Positions 26,101 to 35,064 are shown, counted from the stretch's first letter. The stretch is 64,000 nt of DNA from Prosapia bicincta (GCA_036971475.1 JBAIZL010000006.1:62159898-62223897), one strand, 5' to 3'. Translations and numbers: made by a program. Notes: a model not told the origin generated them from the sequence alone.

Positions 26101-29100
26101 ATGATTTCCAAAATTTGTACGCGTTGCTCAATTAAATTCCTTTTGTCAAGTTTCTAACCGTCACTTCATCTTCTACGTATACTGGGTCTAAGGAATCTGC
26201 GTTTTAAAAGTCTTGCTCACGCATTTCTATGAGCTCATCAATTAATTGTCAGCTCCTGGTTGTGTAAATCCAGCAGTTCTTGAACGTCATCATTATCCAC
26301 TTCTAAATTTAGTTGTCTGTCAAAACCGACAACTTATTCAATCACATCAGCGATTTCATCAGATTCCGGTTGAGTTTCAATGGCAAAAAAAATAGACACA
26401 CCTTTTTCCAAACGCCATTCAAAGATTTTTGTGAAATTTCATTCCAAGATTGTCAAATGATTCTCACAGCATCTAAAACATTGAAATGTTTCCAAAAACC
26501 TATAACAGAGAGCTTGTTGTTATGTCTCATAGCTCCATACAGATGTGCAAATGATCTTCTTGTGTAATAAGCTTTAAATGTTTTGACGACTCCCTAATCA
26601 ATTGGTTGAAGCAAATTATTTGTGTTTAGTGGCAAAAATATCACTTTCACGGGTGTGTTGAAATTAGTTAAAAGAGTAGGATGACAAGGTGCATTGTCAA
26701 TTAATAGGAATTACATTAAAAGGAATTTGTTTAGACTGACAATATCGTTTGTTTTGAGGTATGAAATGATGACCAAACCAGTCCTCAAAAGAAAAGCTGT
26801 TACCAAAGCCTTCCAATTCGACTTCTAAATCACGGGGAAGCTAGCTTTAGAAATATTTTTTAATGCCCTTGGGTTTTCTGAGCGATAAGCTATGAGAGAT
26901 TATAACTTACAGTCAACAGCTGTATTTGCGCCAAATATCACTGTCAATCAGTCTTTGGTGGCCTTAAAACCTGAAAATAATTTCTCTGCATGAGCTATAA
27001 AAGTTCTCATAAGCATTTTCTACCAGAACAGACCAGTTTCTGCATAACTCGGACAGCACGATTTAAAACTGCGTAAGGCGGGGTAGCACAAGTCGAGGTA
27101 TTACTGTATTGTGAATGTTTGCTATTACCCCAGGGAGGATGTGTCACACGGACAATTTGACCAGGTTACAATATAAACTTTTGTATTTCTTTTAATTGAA
27201 AGTTTTAATTTTCCACTCCTTAAGTACCTCTAAATAGACTTTATTCACAATAAGAGAATGGCTAACCCTTCCTTAATTTAATAAATATAGCTTTTATTGA
27301 CTCTGCTGAGAAGACCAGGTCTATATCTCATGGCACGCTATCTTAGGCCACTTGTTTTAGACCATGCACAACTGCATTTAGACCCTCTTATATTTGTAAA
27401 ATTGTGCTGTTTAATATTGAAATGATTTTTTTGTTGCTGGGTATAACTGTATGGTTTGAAGTTGCTTGTTGTATTCATCTTGAATAAATCATAAGTAATT
27501 ATTTGAGTAGGTAAATGAAAAGTATGAACTTACTTGCTGCTGCGTTTCAAAACATTTGTTTCATCAACAGTAGCAGTTTAACTTCATCAATAAAAAACGA
27601 TTTCGAAATGTGTCAGCAAAGAAGTTAATAGTTTTCACTTAGTTTCACAAATCATTACTTTTGATGTATGTTTTGCATGGGAGAAAAATCACCATATCTA
27701 TCACACGATGTTTTTCATATTTTACTTTAAATTAAGTGATAAGAGATAAGCAACAACAGCTGATTTTACATTATAGGTTATCTTGTAGACGCCTACTTTA
27801 AAACAATGGTTATATTATATTATTAATTTGAAATGTTGTTATTAAATATCAATTCAACATAATAAAAAGTTACATAGTTTTATTCCAAATTTTTAAATGA
27901 ATACTTTCTTAGACACATCTGGCACTTTTTAGGAATTGATTTCAATTAAATTTACTCAATAACATTTTTATTCAGTAAATTTTTTAATATCTAATTAAGG
28001 TTTTCTTATTACTATATTCTTCTATTATTAACTATATTTAATAGATTCTATTAAAATATCTATTAACTACTGTATATTCTTCAAATAAAATATTCACTTC
28101 TGCAGGCAAGTCCCACTAATTCTTTTACAATAATTTAATTTTTTTATTTCACAATAATAATTTTAATTTGAGTACTATTTGAGTAATTATCAGTATTAAA
28201 ATACAAGTGAAAACGTATTACTCTGTTTTATTTTATTTGTAAATAGTTATGTGCAAATAGATTCTCAAGTATTTTTTAAAATAGTTTTATTATTTTTTGT
28301 AAAACAAATAAGGATTGCCATCAAAATGAAGATATTCTAAGACTATTAGACAGTGTAGAAAAGGAAATGGAAAGGGATGAATAAAAAAGTAATCCAGGTG
28401 CAGTAAGATGTCATTTATTTATTGATAGACCAATTTGTGAGGTAATTGATGAACTAGCGCATTGTATGTTGACATGGAGGATATTGTGGAAATCCAAAAA
28501 AAGACACATCTGAGGAATCTATAAATGACGAGAACCCGAATGATTACTTATTGTTTTGAGACGCCCAAGAAAACTAGACAGGCTGTTTCACTGTCAAAAT
28601 TAAACAAAAAATATTACAACACTAGCATGAAAAATAAAGTATCATTTATCATGTGTGAGATGTTATAAACCAGGATCACCAATACAAGTATAGAGCAATT
28701 TTTTAAGGATGATGTATTAAATGATATTATGAGGTATACTAATCAACGCATCAAAAACGTACAGCTAGGTTATTCAATGCAAAGTGATGCAAGAGGCATA
28801 AGTAGGAATGAAATGGGAGCTACTGTATAGAACTACTGTATTTGTTTAGAAAATTTAATTCCTTGGCTTCTCACAGGAAATATAAATGTAAAGGATTTAT
28901 GGTAATCTGACGGGTTGAGTATTGATTTTTTCTGAACCACTATGAACCTGAAAAGATTTTGCTTCTTGATACGAGATACCATATTCAATGTGGCAATGAA
29001 AGGAATATAACGTAAAACAGTAGACAGACTAGTTCCTATTACACACATATTTGAAAAAATATGTAAATAAAATATAAGACAATGTTCTCTGTGTGTATTT

Positions 29101-31514
29101 GTCTGTGGATAAATGACCAAAGCATTTTGAAGACATAGTGCTGAAGACAATACATCAAATACAGCTGAATATGGCTTCAAAAATTATTCTTCAGCTTGCG
29201 CAACTTTCTACATAGATAACATGAAAGTAAACACAGGCCAGGCAGTGAGATCTTTTAAACCGCACTAGTTGTGCGCGTTAGTTGTGAAACAAATTGTAGC
29301 ACTAGTAAATAGTACAGGAAGATCAATCACTACCAAGAATCGGTTAACCTCCATCCCTATTGCTGAAAAACTACTGAAGAATTATAATTGAATATTAATA
29401 GAAATAAATGAATGATTATACGACAATTTTGTTTTAAACAAAGAATATTTTAGCAAATATTTTACTATCTATTTTGGTGTATGTAAATAATCCATTTTAA
29501 TATATCTACTTGAAACTTTTTTTAACTTTACATAATTTTAATGATTAAATATAATTTTCGAGGAAAATATTGGTATTTTAATATTTCTTTATTTTGGTCC
29601 AAATTTTTTATTTGAATATATGTAGTGGAATATTTAGTTTTACAAGGTTAAATAATATTTTTGTAACAATAAATGTTACTTACACTTTTAAAAAATGTTT
29701 TAACTTGCCTATAGTAGCATTACTTGCTTGTTGAGGACGGCCGTTTCGGGAGATGTGTCCCTTTGTCAACTCAGACCGTAACTGATCTCAAGGTTTACGT
29801 AGGTTAGGGTGGGGGTGGGATATTTTGGTGGTGTGGGTGTATTTTGTGTGTATTAGGAGTTATGATGTCAAAAAGTGCGTGTGAGTTGTAATGTAATTGT
29901 GTATTGAGTATGTGTGTAGGGTGTAGTTTGAAGTGCCTATATATTTCGTATTGTTCGGTTGTGTAGCGTTGGTTATTTCTGTGTTGTTTATGAAGAATTT
30001 GTAGGTTAGATGTTATGTCTGTGTAGTCGTGTTTTTTGGAGTTGAGATGATCGGCGAAGTTTGATTGGTAGTTATTGTGTTTTAGTGCTTTTATATGTTC
30101 TTGGTAACGTGTGTAGAATGACCTCCCTGTCTGGCCTATGTAAAAACTGGGACATGAACTGCAAGTTAGTTTGTAAACTCCAGTGGTGTTGTAAATGTCG
30201 TTGATTTTGCTGTTGGGTTTAAATTGTTTGTTAAGAGTGTTGTGTGTGGAGTAAGCTATTATAGGCAAGTTAAAACATTTTTTAAAAGTGTAAGTGATTA
30301 CTAGTAGCTCACGCGAAGATGGAATCAACAAATGTTAATTTTAATTAAATTAATTCTTTTTATTGTTAAATAGTAATAATAATTGTTGAATAATATTATT
30401 ATGGTCTATTATTGGTCTAAACCAACTGACAACCCTCTCATGTTACTATTTCATCAAGCCTTCTCAAAGGTTAAGAATCTGTTCTGATTTTTGTAGGCGT
30501 GATCTGAGTAGTTGGGTAATCTCAACCACTGACAACGATATGAAGTCCAGAGTAGAACTAAATATTCAAAATTTTCTTCTGCATTTTCTGCTATTATCAA
30601 ATTTCCTTAAATTAGTATGCTATATACTGTCTGTTATATGATAACCTAGGTATTCCTGTTTTCTTCTGTTTATTTTTCCTTACCGAACAGATTCATCTCA
30701 TCTTTGCTGTTGATGACATGGTCAGCCCAATAATATTTGTAGTATATGTACAGGGTGCGGCAGCATAACTTCCTTTTTTTAAATGCTCGCTTCCTTTAAA
30801 AAAGGAAGATATGCTGCAGCACCCTGTATATAGGCCTGCACTTCAAAGGCTTTCCCCTCGATTAAAGTTTATGTCATTGCCTATGCTGCAATTTGGTATA
30901 ATGGAACTGGAAAGAAAACATTTGAGAAACTTTATTTTGAGAGGGAAGGTTAGGCTGTATGAGTTAAATATGCACCAAGTTACTGAGTGGTGTTCTCGCT
31001 TATACTATTGTCTTGCATATTTCCTTTTGAGTTTACTGTTGTTCCTAGATAAGTGCATAATTTTATATGTTCAATTATTTCATTTCCCAGTACCAATTAA
31101 CTTACAGGTTGTTGATTTATTTTTAAATAACCATTTGATTTTTGTGATGTTTAGTTTTAGACCATATTCTTCACTTGTTTACTTTAGCACTGCTCTAAAT
31201 AAGGCTCATAAGTAGGAATATAAGTAAAAAGTGTACTACTAAAACCTACTACTACCGATTTACATATTTAATTTGTATTAAATAGTCTTTGTAGTAAATA
31301 ATGTAATTTAATTTAAAGAAAGACGTCAAGATCAAAACGTTAAATGCTTAGTCCAACAATTTCTCTGTAAATTGAAATCTAAATTATAGTATAATTTTTG
31401 TTTAACAATATTTTACTTACCTTCATTTTCTGATGCCGTACTTTCTATATTCAGCACATCGTATAAATTTGATGATCCGAAATATTCCGTACATAATTCT
31501 AACAAACCCTTCAT
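13365..31514 (-). CDS. Dnajc9: DNAJC9-type J-domain histone co-chaperone (266 aa, 5 exons)
   Basis: DNAJC9 proteins bind histone H3-H4 and recruit HSP70 through the J domain, in nucleus and cytosol (family knowledge). The five exons join without a frame break into 267 codons: 31421-31514, 25203-25355, 23886-24002, 16381-16592 and 13365-13589. The length agrees with the roughly 260 aa of the vertebrate protein. The J domain spans about residues 16-82, with the HPD motif at 44-46 ([13 protein letters not shown]) and an IYDETG end. Next come an acidic DEDDDD linker, [12 protein letters not shown], the conserved [12 protein letters not shown] / EEPRIRDVL / GEVPAFDNF block, and a C-terminal NRQKERE...[10 protein letters not shown] coiled stretch with a lysine-rich tail. 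Every intron has GT/AG ends, with phases 1, 1, 1, 0. The introns are loaded with transposons. A possible ATTAAA lies at 13266-13271. Confidence 0.95.
13740..14742 (+). mobile_element. hAT element in DNAJC9 intron 4, BED-finger remnant
   Basis: The ends CAGTGGTTCTCAAAC and GTTTGAGAACCCCTG form a 15-bp inverted repeat with one mismatch. The flanks TATTATAG (13732-13739) and TATTAAAG (14743-14750) are an 8-bp duplication with one difference. Inside, 14352-14666 encodes [18 protein letters not shown] and [13 protein letters not shown], a BED-type C2H2 finger of the ZBED5/SCAND3-like hAT group. A frameshift near 14630 continues into [20 protein letters not shown], then the sequence jumps to the right end. 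The catalytic domain is deleted. Confidence 0.9.
14743..16380. other. Rest of DNAJC9 intron 4
   Basis: AT-rich intronic sequence. No reading frame with recognisable similarity and no repeat with defined ends were seen. Confidence 0.6.
16381..16592 (-). CDS. Dnajc9: DNAJC9 exon 4 (conserved DUF-like block)
   Basis: Encodes [29 protein letters not shown] and [14 protein letters not shown], ending in KKNKRRRK. The acceptor is CCTAAAG, the donor is GTAAAT, and it ends in phase 0. Reading on past the donor gives a false C-terminus. Confidence 0.95.
16715..17120 (-). repeat. Copy of the shared-end repeat family, with (AT)n tail
   Basis: Reverse-oriented copy. It contains the complements of GACCTAAGTAGGAATT, AACAGCTGTTTTAACGCATA and GATAACATATGATTTCATA-like blocks, and ends in an (AT)n run at 17080-17120. 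Orientation is given relative to the Helitron-like ORF at 7.1 kb. Confidence 0.7.
17206..17239 (-). ncRNA. Hammerhead-like motif 1 (CTGATGA, hairpin, GAAAA)
   Basis: Read on the minus strand: CTGATGA (17233-17239), one U, a 7-bp stem GTTGGTA/TACCAAC with a 5-nt loop, then GAAAAGC. This is the order of a hammerhead core, with one extra base before stem II. No cleavage triplet or stem I was established, so activity is not claimed. Confidence 0.3.
18602..18895 (+). pseudogene. LINE C-terminal zinc-knuckle fragment
   Basis: Encodes [20 protein letters not shown], then [20 protein letters not shown]. The Cys and His residues (C59, C62, H71, C76 of this ORF) form the C-x2-C...H-x4-C knuckle found after the RNase H or RT region of Jockey/R1/I-type LINEs. 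No reverse transcriptase is left. The sequence lies in DNAJC9 intron 3 on the opposite strand. The following 200 bp probably belong to the same 3' end. Confidence 0.7.
19090..19450 (-). pseudogene. Possible mariner-type transposase remnant
   Basis: The minus strand gives LNLLEKTIA, then FEPRNQ and [18 protein letters not shown] with stops between. This recalls the LLEKQ, D..WIF..DPETK...EW and SP.PKKAR..K blocks of mariner transposases. Heavily degraded; recognised only by pattern. Confidence 0.35.
19600..20035 (-). repeat. Copy of the shared-end repeat family
   Basis: Contains the complement of AACAGCTGTTTTAACTCATT, then AATTAATTCATTA-type sequence, TTGAACTTGAGTGGATGAAT and a GTGTGAACTAATAGAGGGAA end. 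It matches the copies at 16.7 and 57.4 kb. Confidence 0.7.
22062..22169 (+). pseudogene. MADF-domain fragment of Harbinger accessory protein
   Basis: ATG at 22062 opens 35 codons: [19 protein letters not shown], then [12 protein letters not shown], then a stop. LI.LYEE...LW is the conserved start of a MADF/Myb-SANT-like DNA-binding domain, the accessory protein of Harbinger transposons. The CTAG|GTAAAT at the end could be a former splice donor. Truncated. Confidence 0.6.
22310..22390 (-). pseudogene. Possible start of Harbinger transposase ORF
   Basis: A 26-codon minus-strand ORF beginning [20 protein letters not shown] runs toward the left end, opposite the MADF ORF. Its place fits the transposase gene of a Harbinger element, but it is too short to prove this. 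Confidence 0.25.
22787..22933 (+). pseudogene. BED zinc-finger remnant of the 3.6-kb hAT transposase
   Basis: Encodes [20 protein letters not shown] and a polar linker, then a stop. The H-x4-H pair is the second half of a BED finger. The Cys pair upstream is lost or out of frame. It lies right of the nested Harbinger element. Confidence 0.65.
22940..23250 (+). pseudogene. hAT transposase C-terminal dimerisation domain remnant
   Basis: The open stretch from about 23007 encodes [19 protein letters not shown], then [15 protein letters not shown]. The next frame continues [16 protein letters not shown]. This corresponds to the hAT C-terminal block (E...Y......W......P.L...A...L..P.ts...ER.FS..G). 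A frameshift at about 23205 breaks it. The DDE catalytic region between this and the BED finger is deleted. Confidence 0.8.
23886..24002 (-). CDS. Dnajc9: DNAJC9 exon 3
   Basis: Encodes [18 protein letters not shown], then [17 protein letters not shown]. The acceptor is TTTACAG, the donor is GTATTA, and it ends in phase 1. It lies just beyond the 3.6-kb hAT element of intron 3. Confidence 0.93.
24003..25202. other. DNAJC9 intron 2
   Basis: AT-rich with a poly-T run (24431-24448) and a short direct repeat TTTTGGGGCAAGTT (about 25098-25134). No reading frame or element recognised. Confidence 0.6.
25203..25355 (-). CDS. Dnajc9: DNAJC9 exon 2 (HPD motif)
   Basis: Encodes [16 protein letters not shown] and the rest of the J domain to YDET. 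The acceptor is TTTTTTAG, the donor is GTAGAC, and it ends in phase 1. Confidence 0.95.
25729..27106 (-). mobile_element. Tigger (pogo-group) element in DNAJC9 intron 1
   Basis: The left end CAGTAATACCCCGTACTT and right end AAGTCGAGGTATTACTG form imperfect inverted repeats between TA dinucleotides (25727-25728, 27107-27108), typical of pogo/Tigger. The minus strand carries a broken transposase gene. At 1378 bp it is shorter than a full-length Tigger, so it is internally deleted. The intron it sits in is also transcribed on the minus strand. Confidence 0.9.
26370..27020 (-). pseudogene. Tigger transposase catalytic-domain remnant
   Basis: Minus-strand blocks in order are: [47 protein letters not shown] with the second catalytic Asp; [13 protein letters not shown], the block that carries the third Asp; [13 protein letters not shown]; and [20 protein letters not shown]. 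This is the standard DDE_1 order of Tigger/Jerky transposases. Several stops are present. The N-terminal CENP-B-like DNA-binding part is missing. Confidence 0.88.
27690..28020. repeat. Repeat family Z, fragment
   Basis: Shares AACAGCTGATTTTACATTATAGGTTAT-like sequence, then ATCAATTCAACATAATAA and CTTAGACACATCTG blocks, in the same order as 42.3-43.2 kb and 54.8-55.4 kb. No terminal repeats or ORF seen. Confidence 0.5.
28310..29395 (+). pseudogene. piggyBac-type transposase pseudogene
   Basis: Reconstructable blocks in the usual order: [20 protein letters not shown] with KNVQLGY (N-terminal); [12 protein letters not shown], then [40 protein letters not shown]; and [20 protein letters not shown] (cf. 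the GR.VTTDNF.TS..LAEEL block). The catalytic Asp of that block is replaced (TKNR), and many stops interrupt. TTAA-flanked ends were not identified. It lies in DNAJC9 intron 1 on the opposite strand. Confidence 0.8.
29733..29772 (-). ncRNA. Hammerhead-like block in Penelope terminal repeat
   Basis: On the minus strand: TGAG, TTGACAAA, stem GGGA with loop CACATC and UCCC, GAAAC, GGCC, GUC, CUCA. TGAG/CUCA could pair as stem I, GGGA/UCCC as stem II and ACGG/CCGU as a very short stem III, and GUC would be the cleavage triplet. The box between stems I and II differs from CUGANGA, so this may be degenerate or not a ribozyme. Confidence 0.3.
29804..30331 (-). CDS. Penelope-like GIY-YIG endonuclease domain (intact 175-aa ORF)
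   Basis: An uninterrupted ORF. The GIY-YIG nuclease core has [10 protein letters not shown] at residues 51-60, [17 protein letters not shown] at 63-79 (YIG, then R75), ADHLNSKKH, and a downstream TTEQYEIY. This is the endonuclease that nicks target DNA in Penelope-like retroelements, usually fused to the C-terminus of the reverse transcriptase; only that end survives here. The first 30 residues overlap the right inverted repeat, so the true domain start is inside the ORF. The open frame without RT suggests a recent truncated insertion rather than a host gene. Confidence 0.85.
   Translation of the reverse strand: MLIPSSRELLVITYTFKKCFNLPIIAYSTHNTLNKQFKPNSKINDIYNTTGVYKLTCSSCPSFYIGQTGRSFYTRYQEHIKALKHNNYQSNFADHLNSKKHDYTDITSNLQILHKQHRNNQRYTTEQYEIYRHFKLHPTHILNTQLHYNSHALFDIITPNTHKIHPHHQNIPPPP
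30751..30826. mobile_element. 76-bp deletion derivative of the DD41D mariner
   Basis: The left 40 bp match the mariner at 10344 (CAGGGTGCGGCAGCATAAC...AAATGCTCGC) with one difference. The sequence then jumps to the right inverted repeat ending GCTGCAGCACCCTG. It is flanked by TA (30749-30750, 30827-30828). All coding sequence is gone, leaving almost only the two ends: a minimal MITE in DNAJC9 intron 1. Confidence 0.95.
31421..31514 (-). CDS. Dnajc9: DNAJC9 exon 1
   Basis: Starts at ATG 31512-31514 and encodes [13 protein letters not shown] then [12 protein letters not shown], the N-terminus and start of the J domain. It ends in phase 1 at donor GTAAGT (31415-31420). The start matches the expected N-terminus of the family. 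Confidence 0.93.
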
Positions 31515-32489
31515 GATAAACTTTCTAAATAGCCAAAAAAATCGAATTCTTATCGTAAGTTAACTTGCATTTATAAATTTACAGGTAATTACAGATCATC
31601 TAGGGTTGTTAAACTGGCGGCAAAATTTTAGCATAACCTGTAAACGATTATATGTACAGCAGCTGTAGCTATAACAGCTGATCGGTTTTGTAAATACAGT
31701 ATACTATTTGGATATTCTTTGTTTCAATTGATCAATTTCACTGTTTTTATAATTATAATTAATTACATTTTATTAGAAATAATTACGTGCTAGAAAAAAA
31801 GAAATTTATATGAGAGCATTGAAATAGAGTACGAATTTTGGGTTTTATATTTATGTGCAACAGATATATACAGATCATACAATCATAATTATAAGCTTTC
31901 ACTCAGTCAAACAAAAAACGTTCTTTTGTAAGGTTTTACTAAATACATTTACTATAATTAAATAAACCGGTATCCTAAAATTATTAAAAATAAACACAAG
32001 TCACTAAGAGATATTTTCAATAAATCTAGATACTATATCAATTTACAAAACGGAAATGTAAAAAAAAACCAAGTCTAAAGCCATTTAATAAGTAAGTGCT
32101 GCTACCTGAGTATGAATTTGGAAATTAAAAACCCAAGTTTCAACTTTATATTCAATTAATATGATGGATTGCTTTAGTATTTCTGGTACTGGTACTTTTT
32201 TCTTCCATGAAAAACTCATGGATTAAACAGTACTGTATTTTTTGTGTGCTTTATATACAAAAATGAAACAGACCAGTTTTAAGAAAGTCATATTACAACT
32301 TTTTTTAAAAAAAAAGTCATATTGTTAAAAAGCTAACCCAAGACATGAATTGTTTTAGAAAATAGCCCTTCTTTAAATCTTTGTAGTTACATTAAAATCA
32401 GTTGCTCTAGAGTAGCAATAGCAATACATGAAAATTAAAAAAAAGTATCCAAACCAGTTACACCCTACTTTTTAAAAACGTTTCTAATG
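31515..32489. other. Upstream flank of DNAJC9
   Basis: AT-rich sequence ahead of the DNAJC9 start, expected to hold the promoter and 5' UTR. No TATA box or other element could be assigned with confidence. Confidence 0.5.
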
Positions 32490-32540
32490 TTTAGCATTTG
32501 ATCCCATCTTTACTTGGCTACTAGTTTTTCACTAAAACAC

Positions 32541-32611
<71 letters not shown>

Positions 32612-32945
32612 TATGTTACAATTGGCTCTAGCAGCACTTACTTTTTCATTTTTGAAGACTTCATTTTTCAGAAATGTGTCTCATTGTCCACCCAGACCAT
32701 AATTGACCTTTTTGTTCCTGTTGTAGGTTGGAGTGGGATAGGAATCTTAGGTGCAGTTTTAAAGAGTATTGGGGGTTATAAAGTTGAAAAGTCTATGTGA
32801 ATTATAATTTAATAATTGGGTGTTACAAATGTTCATATTTAATGTATGTATATTTCATACTGTTCAGTTGTGTAGTGTTGGTTATTTTTGTTTTGTTTGT
32901 GTAGAGTTTGTATGTGTTTTGGGCTAGATTAATGTTTTTTCAATG
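32490..32945 (-). mobile_element. Degraded Penelope-like fragment with (TA)n insertion
   Basis: Minus-strand sequence parallels the 3' part of the element at 29.7-30.3 kb (codons for TNKTKITNTTQLN, YTYIKYEHL), followed by the GAAGACTTC/GTCTCATTGTCCACCCAGACCAT terminal block. A (TA)n run of about 66 bp sits in the terminal repeat at 32544-32609. The nuclease core is lost. Confidence 0.65.
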
Positions 32946-33490
32946 CTGAGAGTCATAGACAAAATATATAAAATTTTGTAACAGTAGCAAAATCAATGTA
33001 AATGCTACTATAGTCCTATTTTTACACATTGTATAAATGTATAGTTGTAGATTTTCTGGAAAGTAAAATATGGTAACATGTAAAAGTAAAAAAATATTCT
33101 AATTCAATTTTGTTCCTCTTGCTTGTTTGTTACATTACATCTGCTCCTTTCAATTCCATGTTTTATATTAGACACATTTTACAGTAACTTAACACTATAG
33201 TTTTGACTTGTGTGCGGTAAGTTTAGTACTTTAAAATATGTTATTTTGCCAGTTACAATTAGTCTAAGAAATACAAATAATTCTATATGGTCTAATTTAA
33301 CTATGAATGATTCTGTCTGGTAAAAAATGTCACTCTCTGTCAGTTCTCTTTTATAATCTTCAAAAAGAGTTTTTTACATCATGTATCAACAAATAGTTAA
33401 GGGAAGAGCTGTACTCAATTAAAATCTGAGGAAATATATTTCTTGGCCATAAAATAGTTTGTTGTAATCATCTTGAATTGACTGATTCAA

Positions 33491-33623
33491 CTATAAGTAA
33501 TTATTGTGTAACTAAGTGAATACTTTAGAGCTTACTTACTGATGCATTTAGAAACAATCGTTTGATTTACGAAGCTGACACTCTACTTGAGTATTCACTT
33601 AATTAAGCAATAATTACTTATAG
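33491..33623. repeat. Foldback repeat
   Basis: Arms CTATAAGTAATTATTGTGTA...GAATAC (33491-33523) and the complement (33591-33623) flank about 67 bp. Similar layout, with ACTTACTGATGC and GAAAC motifs inside, occurs at 60432-60624 and, more degraded, near 27470-27680. Confidence 0.7.
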
Positions 33624-33977
33624 CATAAAATATTGTTTAAAATTTTGTCATTTTTTCCAGAACTTCCAAATATAAATGTTCTCATTGTGTTTCACATACA
33701 AAAGAGGAATTTCTAAACTATAGACTTGAATATCACTGAAGAGGAAACTCAAAGGTAGGCCCTATTGGCAGAGCTATTGGTGTCTTTCTCAATGAGACAA
33801 CCTTTAATGCATTATTGTCAGCAAGATGGAAGAATGCCTTGATCTTGGTCAAATTACTTTTTCTGTTATTGTAAATGCTATTGGTACAGAAAATTGGACC
33901 AATATAGATAATTGATGCTATAAACATCAATTATACTTCTATACATCATTACATTGTGAAGAAGAATAAATAAAGTT

Positions 33978-34140
33978 ATGACTATCCGAACTTTAAATTT
34001 TGTAAATTTGTTAAAACTTACTGAGACAGAACATTTTTGATCGCTATGTAGCGATCTTCATCAGTGTCTTATCAGAGATGGAAAAAGTTATGTCTCAGAA
34101 GTTTCAAGAAATTTACAAAATTTTAAGTTCGGATAGTCAT
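33978..34140. repeat. Foldback with hammerhead-like centre (motif 2)
   Basis: Arms ATGACTATCCGAACTTTAAA (from 33978) and its complement (to 34140) are inverted, extended by CTTACTGAGACA/TGTCTCAGAAG. On the minus strand the middle carries CTGATGA (34058-34064), one A, an 8-bp perfect stem GATCGCTA/TAGCGATC (34039-34056), then CAAAAATG where GAAAC would be expected. Confidence 0.75.
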
Positions 34141-35064
34141 AAAATATTGTTTAAGTGATTAACTAAAATTCACTGAATGTAATGGACTACACAATTCTAG
34201 AAATACAGTTAGTTCTCTAACTTTCATAAAATACTTTTTCTCATGAACTCTGCAGAATTAATAACAGAGTAACATTTATTATTCTGGCACTTTAATCAGG
34301 ATATGTGGGGAATAACTGAAATTGTTGTCTGCTTTGGAAATTCTGATCTGGTTTTCAAAGTTATTGTTACTGTGAAATTGTAATCTCAGGTGAGAGTTAA
34401 TTTACACACTGTGTTCAGAAAAAACATCCAAACTGTAAAGATATTATTTGATGTTGACTCTTTGAAGAGGGTGAAGAAACCTTTGGCAAAATCATTTAAA
34501 ATTTTGAAGTCCTTATTGCTGTTGACAAACCACAGTTAAATGCACCACCGGAAAAACACCTACATACTGGTACCATGCGCCATGACACCAAACCTCTGTC
34601 TTGGGCATGACACTAGTCACCTGGGTGGGAATCACAAAATTGAGGTTGGATTCGTGGGGGTAGAGGTTTCACGTGCTTGTCTGTGGATTCTCTACATATG
34701 AAATTAATGTGTTTTTTGGCAAGGAGGAGAGTTGCAATGAACTAGACATCCCTTGTATACACTCTTCTGTTATCGATTCTCTTTGTTCTTCACTTTCACA
34801 CAACATACTTAGTACTGTCCATGGCCCGACATAGCATTACCGTTTGATGGACAGATTGGGTAAGGTGGTTAGTAAGAGCTGACTCTACCATAACTCCATT
34901 AAGTCCTCACAGAACATGTTACCTGGTTGTTAAACCACGACTTTTTATTTTAGCAATTAGGTAGGGTAGTTTTCTACTTTCCTTATCTCTTTTACCTTTG
35001 TCTCTTCTAATTACATTTTGTTTTATCTTCTTCACTTTATAAGATTATTCCTCTATTTTTTTTA
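34141..35064. other. Intergenic, unassigned
   Basis: Less AT-rich than its surroundings around 34520-34900, but no reading frame or repeat ends were recognised on either strand. Confidence 0.5.

Larger units (their letters stand above)
29677..30335 (-). mobile_element. 5'-truncated Penelope-like element bounded by inverted repeats
   Basis: A 34-bp perfect inverted pair (TACACTTTTAAAAAATG... at about 29683-29716, complement at about 30260-30294) brackets a GIY-YIG ORF. Outside or inside these arms are the TTGTTGAGGACGG and GATTCCATCTTCGCGTGAGC blocks shared with the foldbacks at 1.9, 2.3, 32.5 and 35.8 kb. Terminal repeats in inverted orientation are known for Penelope-like elements. The reverse transcriptase is missing. 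Confidence 0.8.
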
